From the NCBI GenBank assembly GCA_964445085.1, contig CAYUJV010000013.1, positions 1-38,681 on the forward strand: 38,681 nt of DNA, given 5' to 3'. The notes below the pieces were generated by a model. It ran no database searches. It was not told the origin of the DNA and worked only from the letters and a program-made list of their open reading frames with translations. This document shows positions 22,491-30,203 of this stretch, in pieces (positions within the stretch are counted from its first letter, which is position 1; each line of letters begins with the position of its first letter). This stretch comes from Thiobacter sp964445085. Its GTDB lineage: Bacteria > Pseudomonadota > Gammaproteobacteria > Burkholderiales > Thiobacteraceae. A program made the position numbers and the translations under genes.

Positions 22491-24212
22491 CTAGATGCGC
22501 AGCGCCGGCTCGGCCACCGGCCGCTGCGACAGCACCTGGAAAGTCACCCGCAGCCAGTCGTCGCCGCGCTCGACCGCCTGTTTGAGCGCGATGTTGTAGG
22601 TCATGCCGCGGGCGTTGAACCACAGCTGGCGCCCGCTCGCATACTCGGCGCTCTGGATCAGCAGGGTGTCGGGCTGGCCGGCCCCGGCATCGCCCTTGAG
22701 GAACAGCGCCGGCGTCGGCAGCACCACGTCCACCGAATCGATGCCGTCGATGGTATAGCCCGATTCCGCGTGCCGGCTCGCCCGCAGCAACAGCGCGACC
22801 GGGCGCTCCGACAGCACTTCCATCCCCACCGCATACTGCGCCGGGTTGATGTGGGTCATGCGCCGGATCACGGCCACCACCCAGGGGCCGTTGCGCTCGG
22901 GCTTGAGCCCCACCAGCTTGCCAAGGCGCAGCCAGTCGTCGGCCTGGGCCTCGATCAGCGCGCCGTAGCCATGCTCGCTTTCATTCTCCATCACCCAGCG
23001 CTCGGGCGGCTGCCGGGGTGCCGGCGTGTCGTCTCGCCCCTGCTCCAGCTTGAGCTGCGTGCGCTTGGTCACGAAGCCGTACAGATGCACGTCCAGCATC
23101 TCCTCGTAACTCAGGCCGCTCTCGCCCTCGCGCGCCAGCTGCTGCGTCCGCGCCTGCTCGTTGTCCATCTGCACGTTGGCGCAGATCTGCTCCATGCCGC
23201 GCACGACATCGATCTGCCGCATCACGCGCTTGCGCTCGTGGGCCCGCTGCGCGCGCTTGACCGTCGGCGACCACAGCGCGATCACCCGCTCCAGCAGTTC
23301 CAGGCAGGCCGGCAGCTTGCAGTCCTCGGTCAGGCCGAGCCGCGCCGGCGCTTCGCCCTGGGTCAGATCGGCCTTGATCCGGTCCAGGCGGTCCTTGAGC
23401 GCGAACGTGTCCCAGTAGCGCTTGGCCTCCCCCGGCTCCACCCGGCGCACGCGCCGCGCGCCCCGCATCTCGTTCAGGTCGACGAAGAACACATGGCGCG
23501 ACGGCTTGAATTCCTTCTCCAGGACGAGGTCGCGCGTGAAATCGGCGAGCCAGTGGTCCACCAGGTCGATCTGGCGCGGCAGCAGGCTGCCGCTGTTGAC
23601 CACGTCCAGCATCAGCGCGCGCAGGTAGAGGTTGGCGATGGACGTGCCGGTGGCGTCCTGCTGCTCGTACAGCTTGAGCGGCTGGCGCTCGAATTCCTCG
23701 TACTCCGCCAGGTGATACAGGTTGTGCATGCGCTTCCACAGCTTGGGGTTCACCCGTTCGTAGCGGAAATAGCACCACTTGGCGTCGAGGGCGAAGTAAT
23801 GAATGGCGCGCGCGATCATCAGCGGCAGCGAGGACTTGATCTTGCTGCCGCCGGGATTGGCCACGTACTCCATGACGTGGCCGTGATAGGCCTGCAGGAT
23901 CTCCTGGCAGTAGGCGAACACGGCATTCCACAGCCGGCTCTCGATCGCACGCGACATGCGGGGATTGAGCAGATACTGGGCCTGCAAGCCGCGCAGGATC
24001 TCCTGCGCGCCCTCGTCGATGTGGAACAGGGCGGCGATGCGATCCCTGGTGGCGGGCAGCTTCTGCGCATTGTAGTCGCGCAGGGTCTTGACCACCTGTT
24101 CGTGCGCCGCATGCATGTCGCCCAGGGGCAGTTCGTTCATCCATTGGGTGGCGGAATGCAGGTCCGTCATCGGATCGACGGGCTTGCGCTTGAACGATAG
24201 AAACTCGAACAC
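22491..24212 (-). CDS. uncharacterised protein with PilZ-like C-terminus (paralogue 2)
   Basis: A 573-residue relative of the protein at 20136-21776, opposite strand. Both share the N-terminal MFxF, a LHSATQWMNELPLGDMHAAH-type block, and the central ARLGLTEDCKLPACLELLE (ARLGLGEDCRLPQCLDLIE in the other). The C-terminal PilZ-like part contains WVMENES at about 406-412, giving NESEHG (410-415) for the [D/N]xSxxG motif, then LGKLVGLKP and VAVIRRM. Here arginines (PERW) precede the motif, so ligand binding is more plausible than in paralogue 1. The start is GTG at 24212 with GGAG nine bases upstream; a sigma-54 promoter lies just before it. No signal peptide or membrane segment. Confidence 0.75.
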   Translation of the reverse strand: MFEFLSFKRKPVDPMTDLHSATQWMNELPLGDMHAAHEQVVKTLRDYNAQKLPATRDRIAALFHIDEGAQEILRGLQAQYLLNPRMSRAIESRLWNAVFAYCQEILQAYHGHVMEYVANPGGSKIKSSLPLMIARAIHYFALDAKWCYFRYERVNPKLWKRMHNLYHLAEYEEFERQPLKLYEQQDATGTSIANLYLRALMLDVVNSGSLLPRQIDLVDHWLADFTRDLVLEKEFKPSRHVFFVDLNEMRGARRVRRVEPGEAKRYWDTFALKDRLDRIKADLTQGEAPARLGLTEDCKLPACLELLERVIALWSPTVKRAQRAHERKRVMRQIDVVRGMEQICANVQMDNEQARTQQLAREGESGLSYEEMLDVHLYGFVTKRTQLKLEQGRDDTPAPRQPPERWVMENESEHGYGALIEAQADDWLRLGKLVGLKPERNGPWVVAVIRRMTHINPAQYAVGMEVLSERPVALLLRASRHAESGYTIDGIDSVDVVLPTPALFLKGDAGAGQPDTLLIQSAEYASGRQLWFNARGMTYNIALKQAVERGDDWLRVTFQVLSQRPVAEPALRI

Positions 24213-24246
24213 GAGCAGGGCTCCAGGCTTTTATTACAGGATGTTT

Positions 24247-24262
24247 AGCAGGAACCATGCCA
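24247..24262 (-). promoter_or_regulatory. sigma-54 promoter of paralogue 2
   Basis: On the minus strand TGGCATG-GTTC-CTGCT matches the -24/-12 consensus TGGCAYR-N4-TTGCW at all but one position and keeps the invariant GG-N10-GC spacing. Start would fall near 24236, about 24 bases before the GTG. An enhancer-binding activator would be required. Confidence 0.65.
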
Positions 24263-24387
24263 TTCCCCGCCGCAGGCGCGAGCAGGCGTCAGACGGCCGC
24301 GGCACGCCGCGCACGGGCGGCCGAGCCGCGCTGCGGCGCGGACATGGGTGTCGGATTTTCGACAGAACTGGGAGTTTGCGCGCAGGC

Positions 24388-24822
24388 CTACTCCGGCCAG
24401 TGCCGGATGTAGCGCTTGAGCAGGCGATTTTCGAGCTTGGCCTCGGACAGGCAGGCGCGGGCGACGTCGTGAAAGGAAATGATGCCGAGGAGCCGTTCCC
24501 CCTCCATCACCGGCAGGTGGGTGATGCGGTTCTCGGTCATGACGCCGCGCACGTAGTCCACGGTGTCCTCCGGATTGCCGATGATGGGCTCGGTGACCAT
24601 GATGTCGCTGACCTTGAGCCGGCCCAGGTCGCAGCCCTTGTCATGCATGCCGCGCAACAGATCGCGGCCGGTGATCAGGCCGACCATGGTGTCGCCATTC
24701 ATCACCACGACCGAGCTGATGTCGCGCTCGACCATTCTGGCCACGGCGTCGACGATGGTGCAGTCGGGTGACACCGATACCACCTCGTTGCCCTTGAGAG
24801 ACAGAATTTCACTGATCAGCAC
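24388..24822 (-). CDS. CBS-pair domain protein
   Basis: A 144-residue cytoplasmic protein made of two CBS motifs (about 8-65 and 75-130), a module that binds adenine nucleotides to sense energy state. VSPDCTIVDAVARMVERDISSVVVM and GLITGRDLLRGM form the first, ITHLPVMEGERLLGIISFHDVARA the second. The open frame extends to 24909, but the GTG at 24822 has GGGGA six bases upstream and starts exactly before the first CBS strand. No effector domain is attached, so it acts alone or with a partner. It precedes paralogue 2 on the same strand with a separate promoter between. Confidence 0.88.
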   Translation of the reverse strand: MLISEILSLKGNEVVSVSPDCTIVDAVARMVERDISSVVVMNGDTMVGLITGRDLLRGMHDKGCDLGRLKVSDIMVTEPIIGNPEDTVDYVRGVMTENRITHLPVMEGERLLGIISFHDVARACLSEAKLENRLLKRYIRHWPE

Positions 24823-24942
24823 GTATGGTCCCCGCCCTTGGCGCGTAAAGAAAACGTCATGATCGAGTGTAGGGGACAAGCCGGGGGCTGTCGAGAGGGG
24901 GCGGGACATCCGGGGCGGCGATTGCGCCCCGACGGGGAATTC

Positions 24943-25018
24943 TGGTGCCGGAGATAGGAGTCGAACCTACGACCTTCGCATTACGAATGCGCTGCTCTAC
25001 CAGCTGAGCTACACCGGC
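24943..25018 (-). tRNA. tRNA-Thr (anticodon CGU)
   Basis: Seventy-six bases including an encoded 3' CCA (TGG at 24943-24945 on the plus strand). The anticodon loop TTCGTAA is closed by a GCGCA/TGCGA stem, giving anticodon CGU for codon ACG. D-arm AGCTCAGCTGGTAGAGC and T-loop TTCGACT are normal. The acceptor pairs GCCGGTG with CTCCGGC, leaving a U-U mismatch at the sixth pair. Confidence 0.97.
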
Positions 25019-25075
25019 GCGAAGGCGGATTATAGAGCCTCGCGGCAGCCGGAGCAAACGCGCCGCGGCCGGCCC

Positions 25076-25498
25076 TCAGGCGGCGCGGGGACGGATGCGC
25101 ACGATCACGTCCACCCCTTCGGTGACCAGCCCCTCGGGCAGGGCGGGCAGCCCTTCGACGCGCACCTCGCTGCCGGCGATGTCGGTCAGTTCGCCGGATT
25201 CGACATTGAAGAAATGATGGTGCGGCTCGGTGTTGGGGTCGTAGAACACGCGGTTCGGGTCGACGATCACCTCGCGCACCAGCCCGTGCTGCTTGAACAG
25301 GTTGAGGGTGTTGTAGACCGTGGCCTTGGAGGTCTCGCTGTGCCGGTCGTTGACGATCGCCATGATCTGGTCGGCCGACAGGTGCTCCTGCCGCCCGAAC
25401 AGGGCGTAGGCGATCTCGATCCGCTGATGGGTCGGATTGATGCCATGACCGCGCAGCAAATCCGCCATGTTGTCGCGGGTATAGTGATGTTTTTCCAT
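25076..25498 (-). CDS. Fur-family regulator, cysteine-free Irr-like type
   Basis: A 140-residue metal- or haem-responsive repressor. The N-terminal winged helix (about 10-80) contains THQRIEIAYALFG and the SKATVYNTLNLFKQHGLVREV recognition region. The dimer domain has HHHFF (93-97), and there is not a single cysteine, so the CxxC structural zinc sites of Fur and many PerR proteins are absent, as in Irr and Irr-like PerR proteins. A promoter (TAGACA-N17-TAGTAT) would start at about the ATG itself, and no Shine-Dalgarno site is seen, so the mRNA may be leaderless. The target could be peroxide, iron or haem genes; none is adjacent. The specific ligand cannot be told from sequence. Confidence 0.9.
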   Translation of the reverse strand: MEKHHYTRDNMADLLRGHGINPTHQRIEIAYALFGRQEHLSADQIMAIVNDRHSETSKATVYNTLNLFKQHGLVREVIVDPNRVFYDPNTEPHHHFFNVESGELTDIAGSEVRVEGLPALPEGLVTEGVDVIVRIRPRAA

Positions 25499-25504
25499 AA
25501 CTTT

Positions 25505-25533
25505 ATACTAGCCCAAGATTTGGACTTTGTCTA
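25505..25533 (-). promoter_or_regulatory. promoter of the Irr-like gene
   Basis: On the minus strand -35 TAGACA (25528-25533), 17-base spacer, -10 TAGTAT (25505-25510). The start point would be close to 25498, the first base of the ATG. Confidence 0.5.
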
Positions 25534-25560
25534 ATTCATCGGCCTGAAATACGCGGGCTT

Positions 25561-25688
25561 TAGGGAACCTCCGCAAAAGGGAGCGAGCAAGCCCGGCTGG
25601 CCGCCGAGAAGCGCACCTGTACAAGGAAGTACAGCGAGCATCGCAGGCGGCCAGACGGGCTGCGCAGTACTCTTGCAGAGGTTCCTTA
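25561..25688. repeat. 128-bp imperfect palindrome, MITE-like
   Basis: Ends TAGGGAACCTCCGCAA (25561-25576) and TTGCAGAGGTTCCTTA (25673-25688) are inverted repeats with few mismatches. Further in, GCCCGGCTGGCCGCC (25591-25605) pairs with GGCGGCCAGACGGGC (25646-25660), and the centre is a perfect hairpin CTGTAC-AAGGAA-GTACAG (25617-25634). The whole sequence can fold into one long stem. It lies between thiO and the Irr-like gene and contains no gene. It looks like a non-autonomous mobile or REP-type element; no transposase is nearby. Confidence 0.75.
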
Positions 25689-25694
25689 AGGGCG

Positions 25695-26774
25695 TCAGCC
25701 GGTCGGCCAGGCATAGGGCGCCGGATCCAGCAGCGGTTCGCGCCCCAGCAGCAGGTCGGCCAGCAGGCGTGCGCTGGCCGGCGCCATGGTCACGCCATAG
25801 CGGAAATGGCCGCTGGAAACCCACAGATTGCCGATCTCGGGGTGAGGGGCCATCACCGGGACGTTGTCCGGGCTGCCGGGCCGCAGGCCCGCCCACTGGC
25901 GCACGGGCGCCATGCCCCGCAATGCCGGCAGGATCACCTCCGCCCGCTGGCGCAGGGCAGTGCCGGCCTCGTCCGTCACCGACTTATCGAAGCCGCTTTC
26001 CTCCAACGTGCTGCCCACCAGCAGATGGCCGTCCTCGCGCGGAATCAGATAGATGCCCTCCTGCAGCACAATGCGGCGCAGGAGCGGCCTGTCACATTGA
26101 TATAGGAGCATCTGCCCGCGCACCGGACGGATGTCCAGCCCGCGGCCCAGATCGCCGAGCACGGCCGCGGTCCACGCCCCGGCGGCGACGATGATTTGCC
26201 CCGCCTCATGAACCACTCCATGGCGCCCCACGGCAGCGGCTTTGCGCTGCGTCACCTGCAGGCCCTGCACCTCCGCGCCTTCCTGGATTGCCACGCCATG
26301 CTTTTCCAATGCCCCGCGCAGCGCCTGGATCAGGCGCGGGTTGCGCACCTGGGCCACCTGCGGCAGCCACAGGGCGGGACCCGCGTGCTGCACCGCGGGT
26401 TCCACCAGGCGCGGCGACACTTCGGCCAGGGTTTCGTGATGGGCCGCCGCCCAAGCGAGCGCCCGGTCGCGATCGAAGGACGGCAGCACCAGCATGCCGC
26501 TTTCGATGAATTGCGGGTCGATGCCGGAATCGCCGCGCAGGCGCGCGATCCACTCCGGATACAGCGCGCGGCCAAGGCTGGTGAGGCGCGTGACCTCGTC
26601 CCGGTAGTCCCAGGGGAGCAGGGGATACAGCAGACCGGCACCGGCCCAGGAGGATTCGCCGCCGAGCTGGCCGCGCTCCAGCAGCGTGACACGGGCACCG
26701 GCCGTAGCCAGCTCCAGGGCAGCGGCACAGCCGACGACGCCGCCGCCGATGATGAGGAAGTCAGGGGTCAACAA
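25695..26774 (-). CDS. thiO: glycine oxidase ThiO (FAD-dependent)
   Basis: FAD enzyme that oxidises glycine to the imine used for the thiazole ring of thiamine. About 359 residues from a TTG start: FLIIGGGVVGCAAALELA is the dinucleotide-binding Rossmann motif, SSWAGAGLLYPLLPW follows, and GHFRYGVTMAPASARLLADLL near the C-terminus is typical of ThiO and DadA-like oxidases. Two adjacent TTG codons (26774, 26771) lie just before the fold; no ATG is suitably placed and no strong ribosome site is seen. A -10-like TAGAAT at 26800-26805 would give a 19-base leader. A DadA-like amino-acid oxidase is the alternative; length and motifs favour ThiO. It is divergent from the pilin operon. Confidence 0.83.
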   Translation of the reverse strand: MLTPDFLIIGGGVVGCAAALELATAGARVTLLERGQLGGESSWAGAGLLYPLLPWDYRDEVTRLTSLGRALYPEWIARLRGDSGIDPQFIESGMLVLPSFDRDRALAWAAAHHETLAEVSPRLVEPAVQHAGPALWLPQVAQVRNPRLIQALRGALEKHGVAIQEGAEVQGLQVTQRKAAAVGRHGVVHEAGQIIVAAGAWTAAVLGDLGRGLDIRPVRGQMLLYQCDRPLLRRIVLQEGIYLIPREDGHLLVGSTLEESGFDKSVTDEAGTALRQRAEVILPALRGMAPVRQWAGLRPGSPDNVPVMAPHPEIGNLWVSSGHFRYGVTMAPASARLLADLLLGREPLLDPAPYAWPTG

Positions 26775-26986
26775 CGAGGTACCGTTATGTGTGCCGTTTA
26801 TTCTAACTAACAAATGAGCTTGGCACGGCGCGTCGGGATAGGCCGCGTGGTGACAGTCCAGTAACATGATGGCGCTTTGCAGCCCGACCCAACCGGCCAT
26901 TCCATCGTCCTGACCGTTCATCGGCGGCCGCTGGTGGTTGGACAGGGCCATGACTACCATGCCCATTGCGAAACCTGGAGGTTGAA

Positions 26987-27463
26987 ATGTACATGACCCA
27001 TGCGCAGAGAACGAATCGACAGACCGGCAGGCCCAAGCTATCGGATACGGGTGGCGGGTTTACGCTGATCGAGGTGATGATCACAGTGGCCATTGTTGCG
27101 ATTCTGGCGGCGATTGCGCTGCCGAGTTACCGGGACTACATCACCCGCAGCAGAATCTCCGAGGCAACTAGCACATTAGCCAATCTGCGCGTTCAACTCG
27201 AGCAGTATTTCCAGGACAACCGCACCTATGTTGGGGCTTGTGCAGCCAATACGGTCGCCCCTCTCCCTACGGGACAATATTTTGGTTTTAGCTGCCCGAC
27301 CCTGACCGCGACGACTTTCGTGGCGCAGGCAGCCGGGATCGGACCAATGGCCGGCTTTACCTACACGATCGACCAAAACAACGCGCGCGCAACGACTTCC
27401 GCACCCGCGGGCTGGAGTACGAACGCCAACTGCTGGGCCATACGAAAGGATGGATCGTGCTAG
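26987..27463 (+). CDS. pilE: type IV minor pilin PilE
   Basis: Type IV prepilin of 158 residues. The leader is long (24 residues, ending TGGG), followed by FTLIEVMITVAIVAILAAIALPSY with Glu at +5 of the mature chain, the prepilin-peptidase and assembly signature. The C-terminus NCWAIRKDGSC is the conserved disulphide end of PilE-type minor pilins. ATG at 26987 has a perfect GGAGG five bases upstream; an upstream TTG at 26966 is not needed. Its stop overlaps the next gene by seven bases. It is first in the operon, whereas pilE is usually last. Confidence 0.92.
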   Translation: MYMTHAQRTNRQTGRPKLSDTGGGFTLIEVMITVAIVAILAAIALPSYRDYITRSRISEATSTLANLRVQLEQYFQDNRTYVGACAANTVAPLPTGQYFGFSCPTLTATTFVAQAAGIGPMAGFTYTIDQNNARATTSAPAGWSTNANCWAIRKDGSC

Positions 27464-27981
27464 GCAAGCGGTCAGATGGCCGCCAGTCGGGCGTAACCCT
27501 GATCGAGCTTCTGATCGCCATCGCGATCTTCGCCATCGTACTTGGCATGGGTGTACCCAGCTACCGCAACTGGCTCCAGAGCTCGCAGATTCGCACGGCC
27601 GCGGACTCGATCCTGAACGGCCTCACCCTCGCCCGCGCCGAGGCAGTCAAGCGCAACCAAAATATCACTTTTACTTTTACTGCCCCGGCCAACAGCAGCA
27701 GCTGGCAGGTTACCGACGCCAACAATATGGTCATTCAGCAACGCGACTACTCGGAAGGCACCCTCCATGCCGTCGTCGCCAGCAACCCGGCAGCGCCCAT
27801 AACGTTCAATGCACTGGGCCGCGCTGGAGGAGCTGTGACAATCACGGTTACCAATCCTACAGGAGGCCTTTGCGCCGCGGCGGGCGGCCCCATGCGCTGC
27901 CTAAATATCATAGTCAACTCGGGACAGATTCGGATGTGCGACCCGGCAGTTTCCATCGCCGCGAGCCCGAGGGGCTGTTGA
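27457..27981 (+). CDS. fimT: FimT/GspH-family minor pseudopilin
   Basis: Minor pilin of the FimT/FimU group that helps prime pilus assembly; FimT proteins can also bind DNA during natural transformation. The 174 residues start VLGKRSDGRQSG, then VTLIELLIAIAIFAIVLGMGVPSYRNW with Glu+5; the GspH domain follows with IRTAADSILNGLTLARAEAVKRN and the C-terminal SGQIRMCDP motif. The GTG start lies within the last codons of pilE and has AAAGGA upstream, so translation is coupled. Confidence 0.9.
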   Translation: MLGKRSDGRQSGVTLIELLIAIAIFAIVLGMGVPSYRNWLQSSQIRTAADSILNGLTLARAEAVKRNQNITFTFTAPANSSSWQVTDANNMVIQQRDYSEGTLHAVVASNPAAPITFNALGRAGGAVTITVTNPTGGLCAAAGGPMRCLNIIVNSGQIRMCDPAVSIAASPRGC

Positions 27982-27991
27982 AGGAAGAATA

Positions 27992-28453
27992 ATGACCTAT
28001 CGTGCACAAACGAATCAGCAAGGCGCCGTGCTGCTCGAAGCGCTGGTGGCGATCTTGCTCTTTTCCATGGGTATCCTGGCGCTGGTCGGGCTGCAAGCAG
28101 CTTCTATCAGCAATACGAGTTCGGCTCAATACCGCGCCGAGGCCGCCTATCTCGTGGACCAGATCATGTCAGGCATGTGGGCCAGCGGTACCGAGGCCAA
28201 CCTGGCCACGTTCGCCTGCAACCCTTGCACTGCCGGGGCGGGCGGCAACGCGACCACGCAGCAGTGGGCTGGCGAGGTGCAGAACCGGCTGCCGGGGAGT
28301 GGTGGGGCCGCACCAGCGCCAAGCATCGTGTTCGGCGCAGCCCCAAACGCCAATCGGGTCACGGTAACCGTGTCGTGGAAGGCGCCTAACGACCCCGCAG
28401 CACACAGCTATCAGATGACGAGCCAGATTTGCCCGGGGAATCTTTGCTCATGA
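27992..28453 (+). CDS. pilV: type IV pilus minor pilin PilV
   Basis: Minor pilin of 153 residues. Leader MTYRAQTNQQG is followed by AVLLEALVAILLFSMGILALVGLQA with Glu+5, the PilV pattern; SAQYRAEAAYLVDQIMSGMW then matches the family. It helps nucleate the pilus with PilW, PilX and FimT/FimU and supports PilY1 export. It starts ten bases after fimT, with GAAGGAAGAA upstream, and its TGA overlaps the pilW ATG (ATGA). Confidence 0.92.
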   Translation: MTYRAQTNQQGAVLLEALVAILLFSMGILALVGLQAASISNTSSAQYRAEAAYLVDQIMSGMWASGTEANLATFACNPCTAGAGGNATTQQWAGEVQNRLPGSGGAAPAPSIVFGAAPNANRVTVTVSWKAPNDPAAHSYQMTSQICPGNLCS

Positions 28454-29490
28454 GCACCGTTACTTCACCACACCGCACCAACGGCCCGGCAGCAAACGCC
28501 GGCTTCAGCCTGATCGAACTGATGATCGGACTGGTGATCGCGCTCGTGACCACATTGGTCATCGGGCAGGTGTACTCAGCGTTCGAAGGGCAGAAGCGAA
28601 CCACCTCGGGTGGCGCGGATGCCCAGCAGAACGGAATCATGGCCTTGTTCCAGATCGACAAGGACGTGCGTGCAGCGGGCTTTGGCATTCGTAATGCAGC
28701 GGCCTATGGCTGCCCGGCCGCGGTGCCCGTGGCGGTCACGCCTCACGCGGGAGGCCACGATCCGGATTCGCTCACCCTGCGCCTCGGCAACTCCGCGACC
28801 CAGTCGGCACCGAACCAGTTCATCGCCCTCAGCGGGAACAGCATCACCATCGAGAACCCCAATGCGGTGGGTTTCCAGGTCGGAGATTCCCTGCTCCTCT
28901 ACGAGCCCAGCAACAACAACTGTGCGGTGGTAAGCATTACCGCGATCAACCGTCCCGGCGCCGGCACACCCTCCACCCTCACCGTGAACGCCGCGCCGGC
29001 GGGCACCTACTTCGCCCAGAGCACGGAAATCTACAACTTGGGGCCCAACTACGTCGTTCGGACCTTCGCCATCGACCCCGCCACCAGCCGCCTCACCCAG
29101 GCCGACAACGGCGGTGCGCCGGTGGAGCTCGCGGACAACATTGTCAGCCTCAAGGTGCAGTACGGCAAGGACGACGGCAGCAATGGCGGGACGCCGGATG
29201 ACGGCGTCGTCGACACCTACAATGCGTTAGTCCCCGTCACGGCTGTGGACTGGGGACGCGTCATCAGCATCCGGCTCGCGGTCATTGCGCGCAATCCCTT
29301 GCCCGAAAGAACGGCGGTGTCGAACCAGTGTACGAATACCAGTGGTACGGTCAACAACGGCCCTTGCGCCTGGCCGGACTCGGCCGCCGTGCCGGCGCCG
29401 GCAATCAACTTACCTGCGGGCTGGCAAAACTACCGCTACTTTGTCTACAACACCGTGATCCCGATACGGAATTCGCTATGGAAACGCTGA
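28450..29490 (+). CDS. pilW: type IV pilus minor pilin PilW
   Basis: Large minor pilin of 346 residues. After MSTVTSPHRTNGPAANAG the mature chain starts FSLIELMIGLVIALVTTLVIGQVYS with Glu+5. The DAQQNGIMALFQIDKDVRAAGFG segment is diagnostic of PilW. The rest is a beta-rich globular head ending in WKR. The ATG at 28450 overlaps the pilV stop; a frame beginning at 28429 lies inside pilV. It works with PilV, PilX and FimT/FimU. Confidence 0.93.
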   Translation: MSTVTSPHRTNGPAANAGFSLIELMIGLVIALVTTLVIGQVYSAFEGQKRTTSGGADAQQNGIMALFQIDKDVRAAGFGIRNAAAYGCPAAVPVAVTPHAGGHDPDSLTLRLGNSATQSAPNQFIALSGNSITIENPNAVGFQVGDSLLLYEPSNNNCAVVSITAINRPGAGTPSTLTVNAAPAGTYFAQSTEIYNLGPNYVVRTFAIDPATSRLTQADNGGAPVELADNIVSLKVQYGKDDGSNGGTPDDGVVDTYNALVPVTAVDWGRVISIRLAVIARNPLPERTAVSNQCTNTSGTVNNGPCAWPDSAAVPAPAINLPAGWQNYRYFVYNTVIPIRNSLWKR

Positions 29491-30173
29491 TGAGCACTTG
29501 CGCAGGTCCTATCCGTTTCGGCCCACCCCGTCAGCGCGGCGTAGTACTGTTCATCGCGCTCATCGCCTTGGTCGCCATGACGCTGGCGGGAATCGGGCTC
29601 GTGCGCTCAGTGGATACGTCGACGCTGGCAGTGGGCAACATGGGTTTCCGAAAAGGGGCGGTATCGGCGTCGGATGTCGGCATTGAGGCAGCCATTGCCT
29701 TTCTCAATACCCAGACGACTTCCAACCTGAATGCCGACAACCTCGCGCAGAACTATTACTCCACCTACTCCACCGGCAGCAATAATCCAGCCCTAGGGGG
29801 GGTGCAGCCGAACAACGCCAATCAGTCGGTGCCCGGCACCTTTGCGACCGATACCGCCGGACGGCCGACCGCCTGGGCCAACACCGGCCTGCCGATCTTC
29901 CCGGGCGAGGCGGCCTTTGCCGGGACTGCCGCACCGGTGGCGCTCGGAGACGGCAACACCGTGACTTACGCCATCCAGCGCATGTGCATGGACAACCTGG
30001 ACCTGACGACCGGAACCTCGGATCGCACCTCGAAATGTGTCACCGATGCCCCGCAGAAAAGGCATCAGAAACAGCAGATCGCCATGCTGCCCGAAATCTA
30101 TTACCGCATCACCGTCATGACCCAAGGCCCACGCAATACCGTGTCCTACGTTCAGGCAATGGTCAGCAAGTAG
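29478..30173 (+). CDS. pilX: type IV pilus minor pilin PilX
   Basis: Minor pilin of about 231 residues. QRGVVLFIALIALVAMTLAGIGLVRSVD is the PilX-type hydrophobic helix; as in other PilX proteins the Glu+5 of normal pilins is replaced. GNMGFRKGAVSASDVGIEAA is the conserved follow-on. Two starts are possible: ATG at 29478 (GGA upstream, 13-base overlap with pilW) or ATG at 29490 (one-base overlap, 227 residues). It precedes pilY1 by 30 bases. Confidence 0.9.
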   Translation: METLMSTCAGPIRFGPPRQRGVVLFIALIALVAMTLAGIGLVRSVDTSTLAVGNMGFRKGAVSASDVGIEAAIAFLNTQTTSNLNADNLAQNYYSTYSTGSNNPALGGVQPNNANQSVPGTFATDTAGRPTAWANTGLPIFPGEAAFAGTAAPVALGDGNTVTYAIQRMCMDNLDLTTGTSDRTSKCVTDAPQKRHQKQQIAMLPEIYYRITVMTQGPRNTVSYVQAMVSK

Positions 30174-30203
30174 CAGGATTATGTCTACACAAGGAGCATG
30201 AAA

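Noticed and set aside
25561..25688. Integron attC-like cassette site
   Set aside because: The ends lack the attC core sites and no integrase or cassette array is present; a MITE-like palindrome fits better.
26821..26836. sigma-54 promoter before pilE (TGGCACG present)
   Set aside because: The -12 element fails: CG instead of GC at the required spacing.
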